17,305 bases of DNA, from NCBI GenBank assembly GCA_020025915.1, contig JAHHRH010000029.1:1-17305 (forward strand), in the 5' to 3' direction. Below are positions 14,187 through 17,305 of the stretch, piece by piece. This stretch comes from Sutterella sp. (GTDB lineage: Bacteria > Pseudomonadota > Gammaproteobacteria > Burkholderiales > Burkholderiaceae_F). The position numbers and the translations under genes are program-made. How positions within the stretch are numbered: position 1 is the stretch's first letter; every line of letters begins with the position of its first letter. The notes beneath the pieces are model-generated. The model was not told the DNA's origin and searched no databases. It was given only the letters and a program-made list of their open reading frames with translations.

Positions 14187-14761
14187 TCATCGGATCATAT
14201 CGGCACTCAACACAAAGTCATTCTTCTTGAGGGCTTCGTTCGGATTATAAGATCCGTTTTGGTTTGCCACAAAAATCATGGCGAAAGGAATGCCGCCTGA
14301 AGCCATCACTGCCGCATCGTGTCCAGCGCCAGATGGCATGCGCACACTGGTACGCCGAGCGTTTTAGCTGAGAACTCTAAACGACCTAAGACGTCCGGAT
14401 TTGAGAACACTGAGAGCATCATCACTGGTTCATCAAAGACAAATTCGACTTGAAACTTTTTACCAATCTCCACTGTACCCTCGCGCATTTTGGCGCCAAA
14501 CGTATCACGCAGAGCTACATCGATCGAGCGAATGTCAATGTTCAAGGTTACTTCGTTCGGAATGATATTAAAGGCTGACTTCTCGGGCGTATTGATCATG
14601 CCGACCATATAAGTCATCTCTTGACCCGATTCAAGTATCGCTTGCCACAAGTCCTCCAAGCGACTCACCCATTGAGCAGCCACCTTGACAGGATCGCGTC
14701 GGAAGGGGCGCGGTACAGCACCCGCATATGCTCAAGCGCCCTTAATCTTGATTTTTTCGGT
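14187..14761 (-). pseudogene. Broken M20 amidohydrolase (allantoate amidohydrolase/N-carbamoyl amino-acid hydrolase type)
   Basis: The minus strand reads as the C-terminal half of a zinc-dependent M20 amidase of the hydantoinase/carbamoylase family. In one frame are GAVPRPFRRDPVKVAAQW (matching the family's HAGTTPM..RRD..AA segment) and the dimerisation domain through MINTPEKSAFNIIPNEVTLN and IDIRS. Near 14340 the frame breaks. The other frame continues with RMPSGAGHDAAVMA (the catalytic SGAGHDA motif), PFAMIFVANQNG and a final ADMIR before TGA at 14187. There is also an in-frame TGA at 14732-14734, probably from a Trp codon. The N-terminal half with the first zinc ligands is missing or unrecognisable. 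The family acts on allantoate, ureidoglycine or N-carbamoyl amino acids; which one applied here cannot be told. A terminator survives downstream, so the decay looks recent. Confidence 0.82.
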
Positions 14762-15029
14762 GCATCAAGATACCAACGATGCCACTTACAAGTCCGACAC
14801 GTTAAACGCGTTATCTAAAACGGAACCTTGTTCAAACCAGGCAGTACAAGACTCCGAAACGACAGACTGTCCTTTGCCATATTCGTAAATCCTTAGTTTG
14901 ATAATTTCGCAACCAATAGAAGGCACAACGTAAAAGCGTCGTACAGCGCTAAAATGAGCATACCCGACTTATACTTCGACTGTCTTACAGCAAATTGCCT
15001 ATCAACAGTACATTTTGGAGAAAAACAAT

Positions 15030-16202
15030 ATGCAGTTCATCGATTTTGCCCCTGTGAAGGTGGTTTTTGGCTCGGGCAAGCTTGACGCCTTACGCACAGA
15101 AGCTTTGCCTGGCACCCGCGCCCTCCTCCTCACCTCTAACGGCTCGGCGATGGAACGCATTGGTGCCCTTGCTCGTGTGCGTGAAATGCTCGACGCGCGC
15201 GGTATCACCTATGTTCATATGCCCGTGGTGGAACCCAACCCCCTCGTCGCGACCGTTATGGCTGTGAGCAAAAAAACTCGTGAAGAAAAGTGTGACTTCC
15301 TAATTGCCTTAGGCGGCGGCTCTGTTATGGATTGCGCCAAGGCAGCTGGAATCGTCGCAACGAACCCAGGGCACCTTTGGGACTACGTGCAATCGGGCAC
15401 GGGTGGTCGTAAGCCGATCGCCATTGATCCTCTGCCTTTGGTCGCCATCACCACGACGGCTGGCACAGGTAGTGAAGTCGACGCTGGTAGTGTCATTACA
15501 AACCCCGAAACACGCGAAAAGGTGGGTCTTGGCGGTCACGTCAACTGCTTCCCCAAGTTAGCCATCATTGACCCTGAATTGATGCTTTCGGTGCCCCCAC
15601 ATCTAACGGCCTATCAGGGCTTTGATGCGCTTTTCCATGCCGTTGAAGGTTACCTCAACAAGCGTCCGAACTTCATGAGCGACATGTATGCACTTGAATC
15701 TGTTCGTCATTTAGGCAAGTGGTTGCCGATTGCCGTTAAAGATGGCACTAACCTCGAAGCTCGCGAACATGTTGCCTTTGCCAACACGCTCTCCGGCTTT
15801 GTGATGACCACCACGCGCTTAACGAGTCAGCACGCCATGGAACACGCCTTATCGTCCTTCCATCAAACCTTGCCGCATGGCGCGGGTCTCATCATGCTTT
15901 CGATGGCCTACTTTGGTCACATGATTGCCGTCGGCGCTCAGTCTGAACGCTTTGTCGCTTTAGCACGCGCCATGGGTGACACCGAAGCCGTTCAGCCGTC
16001 CGACTTCTTGCACGCCTTGCAGAAGATGCTCGCCGAATGCGGTATGGCCAACCTCAAGATGAGCGATTGGGGCATTACGCGTGAAGAATTTCCGGCCATG
16101 ACGGAAGTCTGCCGCTCAGCTGGCGCACAAGCCTTCGAACAGGACGCCGTCGCAATGACCTTCCAGGATACGCTCGCGATTTACGAAGCCTCCTTCCGTT
16201 AA
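15030..16202 (+). CDS. Iron-containing alcohol dehydrogenase
   Basis: This 390-aa protein is a group III (iron-dependent) alcohol dehydrogenase that interconverts alcohols and aldehydes with NAD(P)H in the cytoplasm. The nucleotide-binding GGGS (95-98) is followed by Asp101, and TTTAGTGSEVD (131-141) is the second signature. Metal ligands are clear: Asp199 and His203 in GFDALFHAVEGY, His272 in MEHALS and His283 in LPHGAG. The spacing between the last two is shorter than in FucO-type enzymes, placing it in the butanol-dehydrogenase-like branch with LPHGAGL; the natural substrate is not evident. Start is ATG 15030 with GGAG 9 nt upstream, not TTG 15015. A possible -10, TATACT, is at 14970-14975 without a good -35. 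It could run with the aldehyde dehydrogenase at 8157 in ethanol/acetaldehyde turnover. Confidence 0.92.
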   Translation: MQFIDFAPVKVVFGSGKLDALRTEALPGTRALLLTSNGSAMERIGALARVREMLDARGITYVHMPVVEPNPLVATVMAVSKKTREEKCDFLIALGGGSVMDCAKAAGIVATNPGHLWDYVQSGTGGRKPIAIDPLPLVAITTTAGTGSEVDAGSVITNPETREKVGLGGHVNCFPKLAIIDPELMLSVPPHLTAYQGFDALFHAVEGYLNKRPNFMSDMYALESVRHLGKWLPIAVKDGTNLEAREHVAFANTLSGFVMTTTRLTSQHAMEHALSSFHQTLPHGAGLIMLSMAYFGHMIAVGAQSERFVALARAMGDTEAVQPSDFLHALQKMLAECGMANLKMSDWGITREEFPAMTEVCRSAGAQAFEQDAVAMTFQDTLAIYEASFR

Positions 16203-16222
16203 TCACATCCATTGAGAAATCC

Positions 16223-16250
16223 ACGACCAGTCACCAACATGACTGGTCGT
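16223..16250. other. Perfect hairpin between alcohol dehydrogenase and LysE genes
   Basis: ACGACCAGTC (16223-16232) and GACTGGTCGT (16241-16250) form a 10-bp stem with an 8-nt loop, 20 nt after the alcohol dehydrogenase stop and 13 nt before the LysE ATG. No T tract follows on either strand. It may be a weak terminator or attenuator, or it may limit access to the LysE start. Confidence 0.6.
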
Positions 16251-16263
16251 GAAGCTTGAAACA

Positions 16264-16929
16264 ATGAGTTCGCTCTTTCTTCTCTTTTTGATCACGAGCT
16301 TTGCCAACATCATGACACCCGGTTTAGGTGCCGTCATGATCGTGATGGTTGCCGCTGAATATGGTTGGCGCCGCACGTTACCTGCCTGCTTAGGCACGGC
16401 ACTAGGCATTACGCTCCTCTTTTCGGTCGGGATGTCAGGCGTCGGCGTGCTCATCGCCTCAAGCCCTCTGCTTTTTGCTGTCATCAAAATCGCAGGTGCG
16501 CTCTTTTTGTTGTGGTTAGGCATTCACAACTGGCGTAAACCGCCCTTACAGGTTGTTGACAACCACAAAGCACCAACGCATCAGAACGATCGTATTTTTT
16601 CGAAGTGCTTTCTGATTTCGATCACAAATCCACAACCGATCATTTTTTGCGTCTCTATCTTTCCGCAGTTTATTGACGCAGACATCGCCTATATCCCGCA
16701 AATCACCTTGATGATTGCGGCTTACACTTTGATGGTCTTTGTCTGCATGATCTTTTATGCCTTGGTCGCCGATCGAGCGCGTGTCTTTTTAGCGCGTGGT
16801 CGTGGTCCACAACTCCTTACACAAATCAGCGGCACGATATTTATTTTGATGGCCTTAGGCGTACTTTATGCAACGGTCATTGACATTCTCTCCGTTGTGA
16901 ACGACGGAGATTCTCTACTGTGTCAGTAA
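16264..16929 (+). CDS. LysE/RhtB-family amino-acid exporter
   Basis: This 221-aa membrane protein belongs to the LysE/RhtB family, which exports amino acids or related small molecules. It has the usual six hydrophobic segments: about 2-22, 38-60, 67-85, then, after a polar loop with HKAPTHQNDRIF, about 110-128, 140-165 and 188-210. Family marks are FANIMTPGLGAVMIV near the N terminus (TPGP in most members), LLWLGIHNWR, and NPQPIIFCVSIFPQF. ATG 16264 is chosen; GTG 16249 lies inside the preceding hairpin. The ribosome-binding site is weak. It follows the alcohol dehydrogenase by 61 nt with no classic terminator, so they may be co-transcribed. The stop codon overlaps the 3' end of the convergent TnpB gene, so the last residues (VVNDGDSLLCQ) may come from an insertion. 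Confidence 0.88.
   Translation: MSSLFLLFLITSFANIMTPGLGAVMIVMVAAEYGWRRTLPACLGTALGITLLFSVGMSGVGVLIASSPLLFAVIKIAGALFLLWLGIHNWRKPPLQVVDNHKAPTHQNDRIFSKCFLISITNPQPIIFCVSIFPQFIDADIAYIPQITLMIAAYTLMVFVCMIFYALVADRARVFLARGRGPQLLTQISGTIFILMALGVLYATVIDILSVVNDGDSLLCQ
16889..16910. repeat. Hairpin at the end of the LysE gene, possible transposon end structure
   Basis: TCTCCGT (16889-16895) and ACGGAGA (16904-16910) pair around an 8-nt loop, inside the last LysE codons and just beyond the TnpB stop. IS200/IS605-type elements end in subterminal hairpins near the tnpB 3' end, so this could mark the right end. It could equally be chance. Confidence 0.3.
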
Positions 16930-17305
16930 CTTGCGCTACTGATCACTTCGGTGGATTCCTGCTGCTGATTCGGCGTCGGCTTTTTAGATCGCCCCGAATT
17001 CACTTGAGCCTGAGCATTCTTCTCAGACTCCCCACAGGCTAACGAGCTTCGTCCGCGCTCTTTAATGTTGATCGCAGCTACCACGTCCGCGTTCCCCTGA
17101 TGTCCGCAGGAGACGCATTCGAACGATGCCTGCGTCTTGCGATTGTCTTTGGAAACACAGCCGCATATCGGGCAGGTGCGACTTGTATTCTAAGGCGGCA
17201 CCTTATGTACATGTCCGCCCAGTCTCAACGCCTTCCAATCAAGCTTGGAAAAAAACATTCCCCAACCTTGATCGAGAATGGAACGGTTGAGACCGCTCTT
17301 TTGTG
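16923..17305 (-). pseudogene. TnpB (IS200/IS605/IS1341 family) C-terminal part with amber stop, partial at window edge
   Basis: Reading in from the right edge, the minus strand encodes the conserved TnpB end: LNRSILDQGWGMFFSKLDW, LGGHVHKVPP, then TAG at 17190-17192, then NTSRTCPICG, FECVSCGH and GNADVVAAINI, before a polar tail to TGA at 16923. The two CxxC pairs are the zinc ribbon and the Asp of NADVVAA is the RuvC-III catalytic residue. TnpB proteins are RNA-guided nucleases of IS200/IS605 and IS1341-type transposons. In relatives the stop position is usually a Gln or His codon (VPPQNTSRTCP), so one base change probably created it. The upstream RuvC-I and RuvC-II parts lie outside the window. 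The gene overlaps the convergent LysE stop codon by 7 nt. It is a different subgroup from the relic at 5051-5778, which lacks the zinc ribbon. Confidence 0.85.

Noticed and set aside
1..17305. CRISPR arrays, tRNA or rRNA genes
   Set aside because: No regularly spaced repeats, cloverleaf with a T-loop context, or rRNA signatures were found on reading both strands.

Overview
The window is a moderate-GC bacterial chromosome segment with compact genes, strong hairpin terminators and anaerobe-type metabolism. The gene set is a secreted C69 dipeptidase, a [FeFe]-hydrogenase fused to rubrerythrin, FeoAB, an aldehyde dehydrogenase and an iron-type alcohol dehydrogenase. Together with protein sequences of proteobacterial character, this suggests an anaerobic or microaerophilic gut member of the Burkholderiales (Sutterellaceae: Sutterella/Parasutterella-like). 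That placement is inference; the window has no rRNA or other taxonomic marker.

Layout, left to right. 1-1623 (minus): exported N-terminal-nucleophile dipeptidase with its own terminator. 1624-2080: a gene-free stretch holding a strong candidate structured RNA (helices plus a possible 6-bp pseudoknot) and the dyad-rich promoter region of the hydrogenase. 2081-4135 (plus): [FeFe]-hydrogenase, rubredoxin, rubrerythrin and rubredoxin in one reading frame, with a complete ribosome-binding site and ATG at the hydrogenase/rubrerythrin junction, then a strong terminator. 4136-6251: an accessory-looking zone with a 78-aa orphan protein, a 12-bp inverted repeat, and the decayed remains of a TnpB-like transposon nuclease. 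6252-7175: a 307-aa unrecognised protein. 7577-7759: a 60-aa winged-helix protein. 8157-9617: aldehyde dehydrogenase with a near-consensus promoter. 9710-10537 (minus): DUF4357-domain protein. 10919-13537: feoA-feoB behind a promoter with a possible Fur site. 13538-14186: no gene, but a candidate orphan small RNA ending in a classic terminator. 14187-14761 (minus): broken M20 carbamoylase/allantoate-amidohydrolase-type gene. 15030-16202: iron-containing alcohol dehydrogenase. 16264-16929: LysE/RhtB exporter. 16923-17305 (minus): 3' part of a second TnpB gene carrying an amber stop and running off the window.

How the parts may work together: the hydrogenase-rubrerythrin fusion could pass electrons from H2 or reduced ferredoxin to peroxide. 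FeoAB would supply the ferrous iron needed by the Fe-S, H-cluster, di-iron and iron-ADH enzymes. The aldehyde and alcohol dehydrogenases could interconvert alcohol, aldehyde and acid. These genes are not one operon: terminators separate nearly all of them, so the link is thematic (anaerobic redox and iron), not transcriptional. The most noteworthy items are the fusion with its internal start, the structured RNA at 1702-1821, and the orphan transcript candidate ending at 13975.
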